Under the pieces are notes generated by a model. That model worked only from the letters and a program-made list of their open reading frames with translations. It had not been told where the DNA came from and ran no database searches. Below, piece after piece: positions 16,652 through 23,938 of a DNA stretch of 35,685 bases. This stretch comes from Alphaproteobacteria bacterium. GTDB taxonomy: Bacteria; Pseudomonadota; Alphaproteobacteria; Micavibrionales; Micavibrionaceae. The stretch's first letter is position 1, and every line of letters begins with the position of its first letter. The DNA lies in the NCBI GenBank assembly GCA_028277665.1, contig JANQFU010000058.1:1-35685 (forward strand). Reading direction: 5' to 3'. The translations under genes were made by a program, and so were the position numbers.

Positions 16652-16717
16652 CTCAGTTGGGAGAGCATCTCGTTTACACCGAGAGGGTCGGGGGTTCGAG
16701 CCCCTCACCGCCCACCA
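16642..16717 (+). tRNA. tRNA-Val (anticodon TAC)
   Basis: The sequence folds as a complete cloverleaf: acceptor GGGCGGT paired with ACCGCCC, D-arm with AGCTCAGTTGGGAGAGC, anticodon stem TCTCG/CGAGA around loop TTTACAC, and T-arm GGGGTTCGAGCCCC. The 3' CCA is encoded (16715-16717). The first ten bases overlap the end of the GGDEF gene. Repeats and an IS remnant follow directly, which is common at tRNA-linked insertion hot spots. Confidence 0.97.
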
Positions 16718-16861
16718 TCACTCTTTCATTCCACACTACCCGACAACACGACATAACGAGATGAAATATAAAGTCTTTTTAACCGAAGGTGCTGAGGACG
16801 CAGAGGAAAACAGAACGAGAATCGCAAAAACATACGCAAATACGTCATCCTCTGGCTTGTC
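16718..16861. repeat. Intergenic repeat debris between tRNA-Val and the IS remnant
   Basis: The stretch includes CACACTACCCGACA (16732-16745), which recurs inverted near 35445, and an ACCGAAGGTGCTGAGGACGC-like tract at about 16782 that resembles the GCGCCTCTGCGG tract near 35400. The last 19 bases (16843-16861) match the left part of the palindrome at 19840. No gene is supported here; the small open frame starting at 16761 lacks any motif. Confidence 0.55.
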
Positions 16862-17280
16862 CCACTACTGTCCGGTATTGTCGAGAGGCCTTTTGCGCAT
16901 GAGGTTCAGGCAAATCAGGTGTGCGAATGTGCTTGCCGATTGTACCGAAGACCGGGTTTGTTGAACGGCTCCGAGCAACAGATAAGCGATCAGCGCGGTA
17001 AAAACCTGAACGCGCACCGCATTTTCCGAGGTTCCGATGAATCGCCTGATTTTCAGATTTTGTTTGATCCGCTTGAAGAACAGCTCTATTTTCCGGCGCT
17101 GTTTGTAGAGGATCCCTGCGAGAGGGTCGAATTCATGCTGGACAAGCCGGGCTTCGGCATTCCGGAAGCGGCTGCGCCCGGGCCGGTTGTGTTCATCGGT
17201 GTAGGTAATCTCTATGTCCCGGGCGCGCGAGAACCGGCGCGCCGTCCTGTATGATATCGCGGATCATGGGGGTGCGCTCC
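16862..17280 (-). mobile_element. IS4-family insertion sequence remnant: 3' end of transposase and terminal repeat
   Basis: On the minus strand the frame ending at stop 16865-16867 reads RDIEITYTDEHNRPGRSRFR, then KQRRKIELFFKRIKQNLKIR and FIGTSENAVRVQVFTALIAY. Tyr-x2-Arg-x3-Glu-x6-Lys in YKQRRKIELFFKRIK is the C1 signature of IS4-type DDE transposases and supplies the catalytic Glu. Only about 135 C-terminal codons remain; the two catalytic Asp residues and the other IS end are missing, so it cannot transpose. The outer end CCACTACTGTCCGGT matches the ends of the small element at 35074-35254. The break point is close to the stop codon of the next gene. Confidence 0.85.
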
Positions 17281-17285
17281 TTTTC

Positions 17286-17930
17286 TCATCCCGCCCGAAC
17301 GGAAATGTAATTCGCCAGGTGTTTCGACGGGCTGGTCCATGCTTTCTCAAACAGGTCTTTATCGATCCGCTTGTTCAGGCTGCCTTCAGGGCTTGGGCCG
17401 GGGTCATGGACCACAAGCGTCTTGTCAATGTTATTGATTTCTTCGAGAATAAGGATATGGCCCTCATGACCTTCTATGCCGCGCAGAACGGAGCGATTGA
17501 CGTTGACCATGACCAGCCTGCCGCGGGCTAATTCCGACCTGAGATCGTCGATGGTCGGGACGGTTTCAATGAATGTGATTCTGTCTGATGCGATGCATTT
17601 TTTGACGGCCTCAATCTCTGTCTCGAAATCCGTTTCATCGAAGATGCTCTGTATAGCGGTTTCGTCTTCGACCTGTTTGCGAATGGCCCGTTCGGGATTC
17701 AGCACAAAGGTTTCTATATCCAGATTTTCATGGTCAATGGCATGAAGCCCGTGATCCGCAAAGGCCAGCAGCATTTTAAATTGCCATGTGCCCCGGCCTT
17801 CCCGATAGCCGGTCATTTCGTCGGCCGCGTCTTGTCCCGGATCCTTACCGGTCAGGGCATGCAACACCATTCGGAACGCGGATTGCACGCACCTGATCTC
17901 GCCGCCGCTGACATATGTCTTCACTTTCAT
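17286..17930 (-). CDS. Peptidase C39-like protein
   Basis: The 214-residue protein resembles the papain-like C39 fold. A Cys in IRCVQSAFRMVLHAL near the N-terminus matches the CxxAxxxMVL nucleophile motif, and GHEGHILILEEIN followed by VVHDPGPSPEGS near residue 170-190 fits the catalytic His and Asp region. Such stand-alone proteins are often annotated as C39-like or 'papain-like cysteine protease AvrRpt2-type', and activity is unproven. No signal peptide is visible. ATG at 17930 is preferred over one four codons upstream because GGAG lies six bases before it. An ABC exporter gene is divergent, 109 bp away. Its 3' end abuts the IS remnant, which may have brought its own flank; the frame itself looks complete. 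Confidence 0.72.
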   Translation of the reverse strand: MKVKTYVSGGEIRCVQSAFRMVLHALTGKDPGQDAADEMTGYREGRGTWQFKMLLAFADHGLHAIDHENLDIETFVLNPERAIRKQVEDETAIQSIFDETDFETEIEAVKKCIASDRITFIETVPTIDDLRSELARGRLVMVNVNRSVLRGIEGHEGHILILEEINNIDKTLVVHDPGPSPEGSLNKRIDKDLFEKAWTSPSKHLANYISVRAG

Positions 17931-18039
17931 CCTGCGCTCCATTTCCTGGCTGCATTATAAATGACGCGCCGGCTCATTTCGAGGATATAGTGAAACATAA
18001 AGTCATTGCAAAATGCAGGACGTTCTGTAACGTCCTTGC

Positions 18040-19791
18040 ATGGCCTATATCCGTTTATTCAGAGCTCTTTGGCACTATGCCGGGCGCGGGCGGCGGTGGA
18101 AGATTATTCTGTATATGATCCTTCATATGCTCTCTCATGCCTCGACGCTTGCCGAGCCATTTGTGCTCGCGCAGATTTTGAATACGCTTCAAAAACAAAC
18201 GGGAGACGTCCTTGAGACCGTGCTTTTCTGGCTCGGCGTGTGGGTCGGGCTGTTCATCTGGCATAACCTCATGCACCGGGTTGCACAGCAATTCCTGTTC
18301 GACGTTGCGTACCGGGCACAGCAGGCTTATTACAATGCCTATTATCAGGCTGTCATGAAGTTGCCGCTTAAATGGCATGCCGATCATCATTCCGGAGAGA
18401 CGATCAACCGGATCAATACAGCGGCGCAGGCTTTGCGCCGGTTCGGAGCCAATCAGGATTTTTATATCGAGTTCTTTATGCTGTTCTGGGGGCCGCTTGT
18501 GGTGTTGGCTCTACTTTCCTGGCAAGTCTCGCTCATGGCTTTTTGCGTTGCGGTTGCCGGTATCGTCATCATGCGTCTTTTTGATCGGGTGCTCGTCGAG
18601 CTTTTCCGTGAAGTAAACGAAATTCATCACAAGATTTCCTCCGTTTTTTACGATTATGTGTCGAATGCACGAACGATTATCACACTGCGCCTTGTGCGCC
18701 GGACCGGCGAGGAGTTCGACCGCCAGATTGATGCGGGATACCGGCCCTATATAGCCTCCGAGGCAAAAGTCAGCCAGTGGAAATGGTTCTTTGTGACATT
18801 GAGCATTCTTGTTTTAAAAGCGGGGGTCGTTTTCTATTACATCTGGCAGCAGGTCGGGACGGGCCGTGCGATCCTCGTCGGAAATGTCGCTGCCGTGTTT
18901 CAATATCTCGGGCAGGTCAGCGGCGCGTACATGAACATCGCCGTGCATTATCAGGACATTATCGCCTGGCATACGGATTACAAGACGGCGCAACCTATTC
19001 TGGATGCCCTCGCTGCACAGGCCCGGGAGCAGGAAACAGAACGGGTAAAAGACTGGCGGCGGGCCGTTATTTCCGAACTCGATTTTGCGCATGAGTCGGG
19101 ACGTGCGACGCTTTCCGGTCTGTCTTTTTCGTTGGAACGGGGCGAGAAAATTGCGCTGATCGGGGAGAGCGGGGCCGGAAAATCCACGTTGATGGGGCTT
19201 TTACGCGGATTGGCCCGGCCGGATCGCGTCAGGCTCGATCTGGACGGAAGCACGTATAACAGCCTCACGCCGCTTCATGCGATGACGACATTGATTCCGC
19301 AAGACCCGGAAGTTTTTGAAAACACAATCCGTTTTAATATCACAATGGGGATCGAAACGCCGGAGGACGAACTTCAGGCCGCCATCCGTCTTGCACGGTT
19401 TGCACATGTCGTGCAGGAGCTTCCCGGCGGACTTGAGAGCGATGTCCGCGAAAAAGGCGTAAGCCTGTCCGGCGGCGAACGGCAAAGGCTTGCGCTTGCG
19501 CGGGGTATTCTGGCCGCACGGCACAGCGATATCCTTCTTATGGATGAGCCGACGTCTTCTGTCGACACGCAGAACGAGATGGAGATTTACCGGAACCTGT
19601 TCGCGCATTTCCCGGACCGGACGGTCATCGCTTCCGTGCATCGCCTGAACCTCTTGCCGCTGTTCGACCGGGTTGTCGTCATGGACGAAGGCCGGATCGT
19701 CCAGAGCGGACCGTTTGACGCTTTGCGACAAGAGGACGGAATTCTGCGCGAATTGTGGGAAGGGTTTGAAACGGGACAGACGCCACGGTAA
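18040..19791 (+). CDS. ABC exporter, fused membrane and ATPase domains
   Basis: A 583-residue half-transporter that should work as a homodimer in the inner membrane. The N-terminal ~320 residues form an ABC type-1 exporter domain with six expected helices. The ATPase domain has Walker A GESGAGKST (about 375-383), Q-loop LIPQDPEVFE, signature LSGGERQRLALARG (about 475), Walker B DILLMDEPTSSVD (about 497-509) and the switch His in VIASVHRLNL. All catalytic residues are present. The substrate is unknown. Nearby, divergently encoded, is a C39-like peptidase, a fold that in bacteriocin exporters is fused to the transporter; here the transporter has no such N-terminal domain. The ATG at 18040 lacks a clear Shine-Dalgarno. 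Confidence 0.9.
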   Translation: MAYIRLFRALWHYAGRGRRWKIILYMILHMLSHASTLAEPFVLAQILNTLQKQTGDVLETVLFWLGVWVGLFIWHNLMHRVAQQFLFDVAYRAQQAYYNAYYQAVMKLPLKWHADHHSGETINRINTAAQALRRFGANQDFYIEFFMLFWGPLVVLALLSWQVSLMAFCVAVAGIVIMRLFDRVLVELFREVNEIHHKISSVFYDYVSNARTIITLRLVRRTGEEFDRQIDAGYRPYIASEAKVSQWKWFFVTLSILVLKAGVVFYYIWQQVGTGRAILVGNVAAVFQYLGQVSGAYMNIAVHYQDIIAWHTDYKTAQPILDALAAQAREQETERVKDWRRAVISELDFAHESGRATLSGLSFSLERGEKIALIGESGAGKSTLMGLLRGLARPDRVRLDLDGSTYNSLTPLHAMTTLIPQDPEVFENTIRFNITMGIETPEDELQAAIRLARFAHVVQELPGGLESDVREKGVSLSGGERQRLALARGILAARHSDILLMDEPTSSVDTQNEMEIYRNLFAHFPDRTVIASVHRLNLLPLFDRVVVMDEGRIVQSGPFDALRQEDGILRELWEGFETGQTPR

Positions 19792-19839
19792 TCGCCTGAA
19801 AAAATTCGATTACACTAACTTTTTGATATAATTTAATTT

Positions 19840-19924
19840 CGTCATCCTCCGACTTGTTCGGAGGATCCATTTATCCGCTCGCGATAACTTTGGAATGGAT
19901 CCTCTGCATGCGCAAAGGATGACG
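19840..19924. repeat. Intergenic palindromic repeat, intact copy
   Basis: It begins CGTCATCCTCCGACTTGTT and continues CGGAGGATCC, giving a CCTCCGA/TCGGAGG hairpin, and closes with GGATCCTC and GGATGACG. The outer CGTCATCC and GGATGACG are also inverted, so the unit is a palindrome about 85 bp long. Two interrupted copies of its left part occur at 16843-16861 and 35055-35073, each followed immediately by an IS end. The rest of 19792-20070 holds no gene; a partial repeat GGATCCTCCGCCTTCTT lies at about 20038. Confidence 0.8.
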
Positions 19925-20070
19925 ATTTTATTGTTTTTCAATGAGTTGCGTTTTTATGAGCCGCCCTTTCAAGAGTGAAGTGCAGGGGAATCGCTTGAAA
20001 ACATCATCAGTTTATCCGATTGCGAGGGTTTCTGAAGGGATCCTCCGCCTTCTTCTAACATACTTTCGTT

Positions 20071-20158
20071 TGGTGCGGCCGAGAAGACTTGAACTTCCAC
20101 GGGCTTAACGCCCACAGCGACCTCAACGCTGCGCGTCTACCAATTCCGCCACGGCCGC
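20071..20158 (-). tRNA. tRNA-Leu (anticodon GAG)
   Basis: On the minus strand the gene begins GCGGCCGTGGCGGAATTGGT and ends with encoded CCA. Acceptor GCGGCCG pairs with CGGCCGC, the anticodon stem CAGCG/CGCTG encloses TTGAGGT (anticodon GAG), and a long variable arm (TGGGCGTTAAGCCCG) marks a class II leucine tRNA. At 88 nt including CCA the length is normal. It is a single transcript, not part of a tRNA cluster. Confidence 0.97.
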
Positions 20159-20372
20159 ACATAGAAAACAAAAATGCCTGTAGCGTCGGTGAGGAGGAGA
20201 CATAGCAAACTCGGGCACAAAGCGCAAGCGCATTTCTGTCCTTTCCCGCATCGGATGTTAATCTTTGTTTAAGACTTTTCCGGCTATACTGAAGGCATGG
20301 TTTGAGAGTTCCTCCTCATTCAGCACTTCAGCCGCATCGGCGTTTGCCCGTGCGGTTGATTTTTTTATTCGT

Positions 20373-20401
20373 GAATACGGTATCTAATGTGTATCGTATT
20401 C
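20373..20401. promoter_or_regulatory. Inverted repeat, possible operator
   Basis: GAATACGGTAT and GTATCGTATTC form 11-bp arms (nine matching positions) around seven bases. It lies about 55 bp upstream of a good -35 box for the small gene at 20535. It has no following T-run, so it is more likely a protein-binding site than a terminator. The binding protein is unknown. The remaining stretch from 20159 to 20455 shows no gene. Confidence 0.4.
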
Positions 20402-20455
20402 CAGGTGGATAACTGACGAAATTAAGTTGCGAATCTTATAAAAATAAAGAAAGAT

Positions 20456-20483
20456 TTGACCTTTTCGCCAGTTGTTCTATTAT
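20456..20483 (+). promoter_or_regulatory. Sigma-70-type promoter of the DUF465 gene
   Basis: TTGACC (20456-20461) and TATTAT (20478-20483) are separated by 16 bp. The boxes fit a housekeeping promoter and lie about 50 bp before the start codon, leaving a short leader with the strong ribosome site TAAGGAGG. Confidence 0.65.
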
Positions 20484-20534
20484 CATTTCCGTCCACGTAA
20501 GAGTGACCACCCAACAACGGTAAGGAGGTTGACG

Positions 20535-20717
20535 ATGTCTGCAACTCATGGAACACACGCACATGCCTCACGGATTAACGCGTTGCGTATGAAACACGCC
20601 GATCTTGATCGCAAAATTTCCGTGTTGTCTGCCCTTCCTGCCACGAGCGCGATGGAATTGCGCTCCATGAAACGCGAACGCCTCTTTCTGAAAGAAGAGA
20701 TTGAGGGCATTCGCTAG
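20535..20717 (+). CDS. DUF465/YdcH-family small protein
   Basis: The 60-residue protein matches the YdcH pattern: a charged helical hairpin with SRINALRMKHADLDRKIS and MELRSMKRERLFLKEEIEGI, ending almost at the second helix. Small proteins of this family are common in alphaproteobacteria, often in several copies, and their function is not established. TAAGGAGG seven bases before the ATG at 20535 fixes the start; an upstream in-frame codon would place the promoter inside the gene. It is a single-gene unit bounded by its own promoter and a strong terminator. Confidence 0.9.
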   Translation: MSATHGTHAHASRINALRMKHADLDRKISVLSALPATSAMELRSMKRERLFLKEEIEGIR

Positions 20718-20750
20718 CGCCAGGTCTTTGGTTTTCTATTCATTTATAAG

Positions 20751-20781
20751 AAAAGGGCGCGGTTTTTGCCGCGCCCTTTTT
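20751..20781. terminator. Bidirectional Rho-independent terminator
   Basis: AAAAGGGCGCGG (20751-20762) and CCGCGCCCTTTT (20769-20780) form a perfect 12-bp stem with a six-base loop and T-runs on both strands. It lies between the convergent DUF465 and TrcR genes and can end both transcripts. Confidence 0.92.
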
Positions 20782-20800
20782 GTCGAAGACCTCAGGAGGA

Positions 20801-21496
20801 TTATTCCCCGGATTTTTTGAGGAAATTTGAAAAGTCGAATCCGCCGAATGTGCCGGAGGCGGCGCTGTCTGCGGGATCGCTGCCTTCCTGTTCCGCTTCT
20901 CTTTGCGCTGCGGCGGCCGCTTCCTGTTCGGCGCGGATGGCGTCCGGGTCTTTTCCTTGTGCTTTCAGGCTTTTGCGTGACGCCTCATCCAGTTCCGCAT
21001 AAGTGCACAGCCCAAGATCCGCCGGGTGCTGGGGTTTGATATTCGGCGTGTCGGGGTGGGTGCGGTCGCGGACATTGGCGATAGTGGGTTTGGTCGTGCC
21101 GACGAGTTTGACGATCTGTGCATCCGTAATCTCCGGATGGTGCTTCAGGATCCATGCAATCGCGTTCGGCTTGTCGCCGCGTTTGGAGACCGGCGTGTAT
21201 CTCGGGCCTTTCGAGCGTTTGCGCAGAGGCGGAAGTTCGGATTTCGCCATTTGCAGTTTCGCGTTCGGGTCGGTTTGGCCGCGTGCCAGTTCTTCGGCCG
21301 TGATTTCGCCGTGGGCGACAGGGTCGCGTCCGACAATTCCGCGTCCGACGTCTTCGTCGGCAAGGGCCTGAACCTCGATTTCATGCAGACCGGTAAATTC
21401 GGCGATTTGCCCGAAGGTCAGCATCGTGTTTTCAATCATCCAAACGGCGGTGGCTTTGGGCATCAGGAGGCCCGAAACGTCTGCTTTTACACTCAT
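20801..21496 (-). CDS. trcR: TrcR-type cell-cycle transcriptional regulator (DUF1013)
   Basis: The 231-residue protein belongs to the alphaproteobacterial DUF1013 family, named TrcR for a cell-cycle regulator first studied in Rhodobacterales/Caulobacterales relatives. Recognisable blocks are LLMPKATAVWMIENTMLTFG at the N-terminus, GLHEIEVQALADEDVGRGI, RGDKPNAIAWILKHHPEI and a helix-turn-helix-like segment DAQIVKLVGTTKPTIANVRD. An Ala/Glu-rich C-terminal tail ends in GGFDFSNFLKKSGE. The start at 21496 drops 14 lysine-rich residues that do not belong to the family; the region before it is purine-rich (AGAGAAG). It is a conserved single-copy gene and a good clade marker. Confidence 0.92.
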   Translation of the reverse strand: MSVKADVSGLLMPKATAVWMIENTMLTFGQIAEFTGLHEIEVQALADEDVGRGIVGRDPVAHGEITAEELARGQTDPNAKLQMAKSELPPLRKRSKGPRYTPVSKRGDKPNAIAWILKHHPEITDAQIVKLVGTTKPTIANVRDRTHPDTPNIKPQHPADLGLCTYAELDEASRKSLKAQGKDPDAIRAEQEAAAAAQREAEQEGSDPADSAASGTFGGFDFSNFLKKSGE

Positions 21497-21658
21497 GTTT
21501 TTTCTCTTCTCTTCTTTTCTCTTTTTCTGTTTTGACAATGGATCTTCGTCTTCGCGGACCCTGTCTTCCGCGGGTCAACGGTTGAAATTTCTTTTGTGTC
21601 GGGAGACCGGAACTTTTATACCTGCACGTTCGGCAAATCGCAAACGGTTTTTGCGCTC

Positions 21659-21687
21659 TTGTGCGCGTTCGCCGATATTTGTATTGT
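21659..21687 (+). promoter_or_regulatory. Putative promoter of the DUF1192 gene
   Basis: TTGTGC (21659-21664) and TATTGT (21682-21687) are spaced by 17 bp, about 30 bp before the start codon. Both boxes deviate from consensus, so this is a moderate candidate. Confidence 0.45.
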
Positions 21688-21717
21688 ATTTCCAAACGAA
21701 TAACCGGAGTGTGTGAC

Positions 21718-21906
21718 ATGTTTGACGATGATCCCCCCGTTAGAAAAAACGATGCCCCGCAACCCAGAAATATGGAGCGGGATTCCATTGAAGAGATCGG
21801 CGAGTATATTGACTTTCTGCGCGGCGAAATCGAACGGGCCGAGACGGAAATCACCCGGAAAGAGGCCCAGAAAAATGCGGCGGCAAATATTTTCGGAAAA
21901 TCCTGA
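21718..21906 (+). CDS. DUF1192-family small protein
   Basis: The 62-residue protein has an acidic N-terminus (MFDDDPPVRKND) and a helical segment SIEEIGEYIDFLRGEIERAE that is the DUF1192 core, ending in a short basic/alanine-rich stretch. DUF1192 proteins are nearly restricted to Alphaproteobacteria; their function is unknown. ATG 21718 is preferred because GGAG lies eight bases upstream. It is transcribed away from trcR and converges with the Hpt-like gene, only five bases apart. Confidence 0.9.
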   Translation: MFDDDPPVRKNDAPQPRNMERDSIEEIGEYIDFLRGEIERAETEITRKEAQKNAAANIFGKS

Positions 21907-21911
21907 CGGGA

Positions 21912-22433
21912 TTAAATATATTTCTGGATGGCGATCTTTACCATTTTTTTCAGCTCTTCAGCCTGCGATGCATTAATGTCATCGATGCCTTTTTTCTGGA
22001 TGACGACAAGGGCGTCGACATGGGCTTGAATAATCTTTTTCTGGGCATCGATTGTAATAGAAGCGCGGGTCACATAATCTCTCAAAGATTCTGCAAAATC
22101 CGAGATCAAATCCTGCCCGCATAGGGCGGCAATATCCTTGATCTGGTGGGAAACCGTAAAAACCTGTTCTGAAAGGGTGTCGCGTTCGGTGGATTTCGGC
22201 ATATCCCGCATTTCCGCCCAGAGTTCTATCAGCATATTGAGAAGCGTGTCGATAGTCTCAGGGCCGTCTTTGGAGTATTTGGCAACCATCCTGTCCGCTT
22301 CTTCTATCGAGGCCTCGCTCAGAAAACCTTCTTTGATTTTTTCGGCATGCATTCCGAGCTTTTTCTTCAGGTTATTGTCCATTTTATAGACATAAACTTC
22401 TTTTGGTCCTGACGGGAATTTATTGGGTGACAT
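21912..22433 (-). CDS. Helical protein paired with a CheY-like regulator, possible Hpt-like
   Basis: The 173-residue protein is all-helical in appearance, soluble and rich in Lys/Glu, with no named domain I can assign surely. VSHQIKDIAALCGQ near residue 95 resembles the histidine helix of a phosphotransfer (Hpt) protein, but the usual HxxKG reads HQIKD here. Its start at 22433 overlaps the response-regulator gene by 14 bases, which suggests coupled translation and a shared signalling role. A chemotaxis- or biofilm-type relay is possible; no kinase gene is nearby. Confidence 0.6.
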   Translation of the reverse strand: MSPNKFPSGPKEVYVYKMDNNLKKKLGMHAEKIKEGFLSEASIEEADRMVAKYSKDGPETIDTLLNMLIELWAEMRDMPKSTERDTLSEQVFTVSHQIKDIAALCGQDLISDFAESLRDYVTRASITIDAQKKIIQAHVDALVVIQKKGIDDINASQAEELKKMVKIAIQKYI

Positions 22434-22992
22434 GCTGCACCTCAATTTTTTCGGCTTCCATGACCCGGCGTTCAGGACCGCGATAGGGACCTTCCGTCCT
22501 GCGGCGGTCCGGCCCGAAATAATTATGTGATTTGATGAAAGGGCGCGGATGGTCGATAACTGCGCAAATCCGGCTGGCCAGTCCGGTTGCGGAAACGGGT
22601 TTGACGAGGACTTCATTTGCGCCGAGATCTCTGGCCTGAGCGGTGACGAGTTCAGTCGTATACCCGCTAACGACAACGACCGGGATAAAACGGACGGTGT
22701 CGCTGTCATGGTTGCGAATCCATTTCAAAAAATCCCTTCCGGAGCCTTTGGGCATAAGCCAGTCCACAAGGACGATATCGACCTGACGGATATAGCGACT
22801 TTTCGTCCGGGCCTGAGTGACTGTCAGAATATCGGAGGCTTCGCGTCCGCCTTCTGCCGCCATAACATCGCCTACGCCGAAAATTTTCAGCATGTTGCTC
22901 ATCAGCGAGAGCATATAATTTGAATCCTCGGCAATCAGGATGCTGAGGTTCGTTAAATCGTAGGGGCTTTTCTTTTCCTCGAAAACAGGCAC
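22420..22992 (-). CDS. CheY-like response regulator with C-terminal tail
   Basis: The 190-residue protein has a receiver domain: acidic pair in LIAEDSNYM, phospho-acceptor Asp in VDIVLVDWLMPKGSG, a conserved Ser in VVVSGYT, and Lys in EVLVKPVS. No DNA-binding or enzymatic output follows; a tail of about 50 residues carries YFGPDRRRTEGPYRGPERR, a motif often seen after alphaproteobacterial receiver domains. The start is a GTG at 22992 with weak CGGA upstream. Because it lacks an output domain, it probably acts by protein contact. It is followed by the overlapping Hpt-like gene and lies downstream of sseA on the same strand. Confidence 0.9.
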   Translation of the reverse strand: MPVFEEKKSPYDLTNLSILIAEDSNYMLSLMSNMLKIFGVGDVMAAEGGREASDILTVTQARTKSRYIRQVDIVLVDWLMPKGSGRDFLKWIRNHDSDTVRFIPVVVVSGYTTELVTAQARDLGANEVLVKPVSATGLASRICAVIDHPRPFIKSHNYFGPDRRRTEGPYRGPERRVMEAEKIEVQHVTQ

Positions 22993-23047
22993 AGACGAAA
23001 TCCGCAGACAATCGGTTAGAGTCTATAAAACAAATCAGAGTACCATG

Positions 23048-23938
23048 TCAGGCCGTTTGCGCAACAGGGAGATTCAAGTCTTCCCGCCCCCATTCGCTCC
23101 ATGAGCCGTCGTAAACCCGCACATCAATCCCTTTGGTGAGATAAAGCCCAAAGGCCAGCGCACAGGCTGTCACGCCGCTGCCGCAGCTTGCAATAACGGT
23201 TTTCCCCTCTGTGGCGGGGATTTTTTCTTGCAGGAGATCCGTAATTTCTGGCGTTTCCAGGAAATGCCCGCCCGCGTCAAGAAGAAGCGCACACGGAAGG
23301 TTATGGCTCCCGGGGATATGCCCGCTGCGCAGACCCGCCCGCGGCTCCGGGACCTTGCCGCAAAAACGCTCCGCCGCACGGGCGTCGAGGATCAGGTGCT
23401 TACGTTCGCATTCGGGATCGCCGTGACACAAAGATTTCATGTCCTCGACACTCGAGACGAGTTCCGGGCGGAAGCGGGCTGAGAACGTTCCGCCCGGGCG
23501 CGGTTTTTGGGGACCGGTTTCGAGCGGATATCCGGCGCCGGCCCAGTCGCTCAGGTTGCCGTTCATGATCGAGACCCGCTCATGGCCGAAGATCCGGAAC
23601 GTCCACCAGACCCGGCACGGGCCCATAACAGGACTCTGTTTGCCGTAAACGATCACCTGCGTGTCCGGTCCGATTCCCATTTCGCGCACGGACGTCTCAA
23701 AAATCTCCGCGGGCGGCAGCATATGCGGCAAATCCGTATCCGCCGCCGCGACGGCATTGATATCGAACAGGCAGGCGCCCGGCAGATGGCCGCCTTCAAA
23801 AGCCTTTTGAACGTCGACATTCTCGGCGGGCATGTAAAAGCTCCCGTCGATGAGACAGATATCCTCCGCGCCGGATGTTATAAGATCGTGGATCCCGGCG
23901 GCGGACAAGAGGGGCGGGATCCCGTTTTTTGCGCTCAT
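23048..23938 (-). CDS. sseA: 3-Mercaptopyruvate sulfurtransferase
   Basis: The 296-residue protein has two rhodanese domains. The active-site loop CGSGVTA in the second domain is the version specific for mercaptopyruvate sulfurtransferases rather than thiosulfate rhodaneses (CRKGVT). The substrate-contact Arg residues in the first domain region (GPCRVWWTFRIFGH) and the second (DARAAERFCG, GHIPGSHNLP) are present. It transfers sulfur from mercaptopyruvate to thiols or other acceptors in the cytosol. The start overlaps the stop of the metal-transport permease by ATGA, so it is the fifth gene of the Zn/Mn uptake operon, an unusual pairing. Confidence 0.95.
   Translation of the reverse strand: MSAKNGIPPLLSAAGIHDLITSGAEDICLIDGSFYMPAENVDVQKAFEGGHLPGACLFDINAVAAADTDLPHMLPPAEIFETSVREMGIGPDTQVIVYGKQSPVMGPCRVWWTFRIFGHERVSIMNGNLSDWAGAGYPLETGPQKPRPGGTFSARFRPELVSSVEDMKSLCHGDPECERKHLILDARAAERFCGKVPEPRAGLRSGHIPGSHNLPCALLLDAGGHFLETPEITDLLQEKIPATEGKTVIASCGSGVTACALAFGLYLTKGIDVRVYDGSWSEWGREDLNLPVAQTA

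Noticed and set aside
17286-19791. A complete bacteriocin cluster
   Set aside because: No precursor peptide with a double-glycine leader, no immunity gene and no accessory protein was found.
19788-19813. GTAATCG/CGATTAC hairpin at the end of the ABC exporter gene as a terminator
   Set aside because: The stem is short and AT-rich, the loop is 13 bases long, and the T-run begins several bases later; too weak to call.
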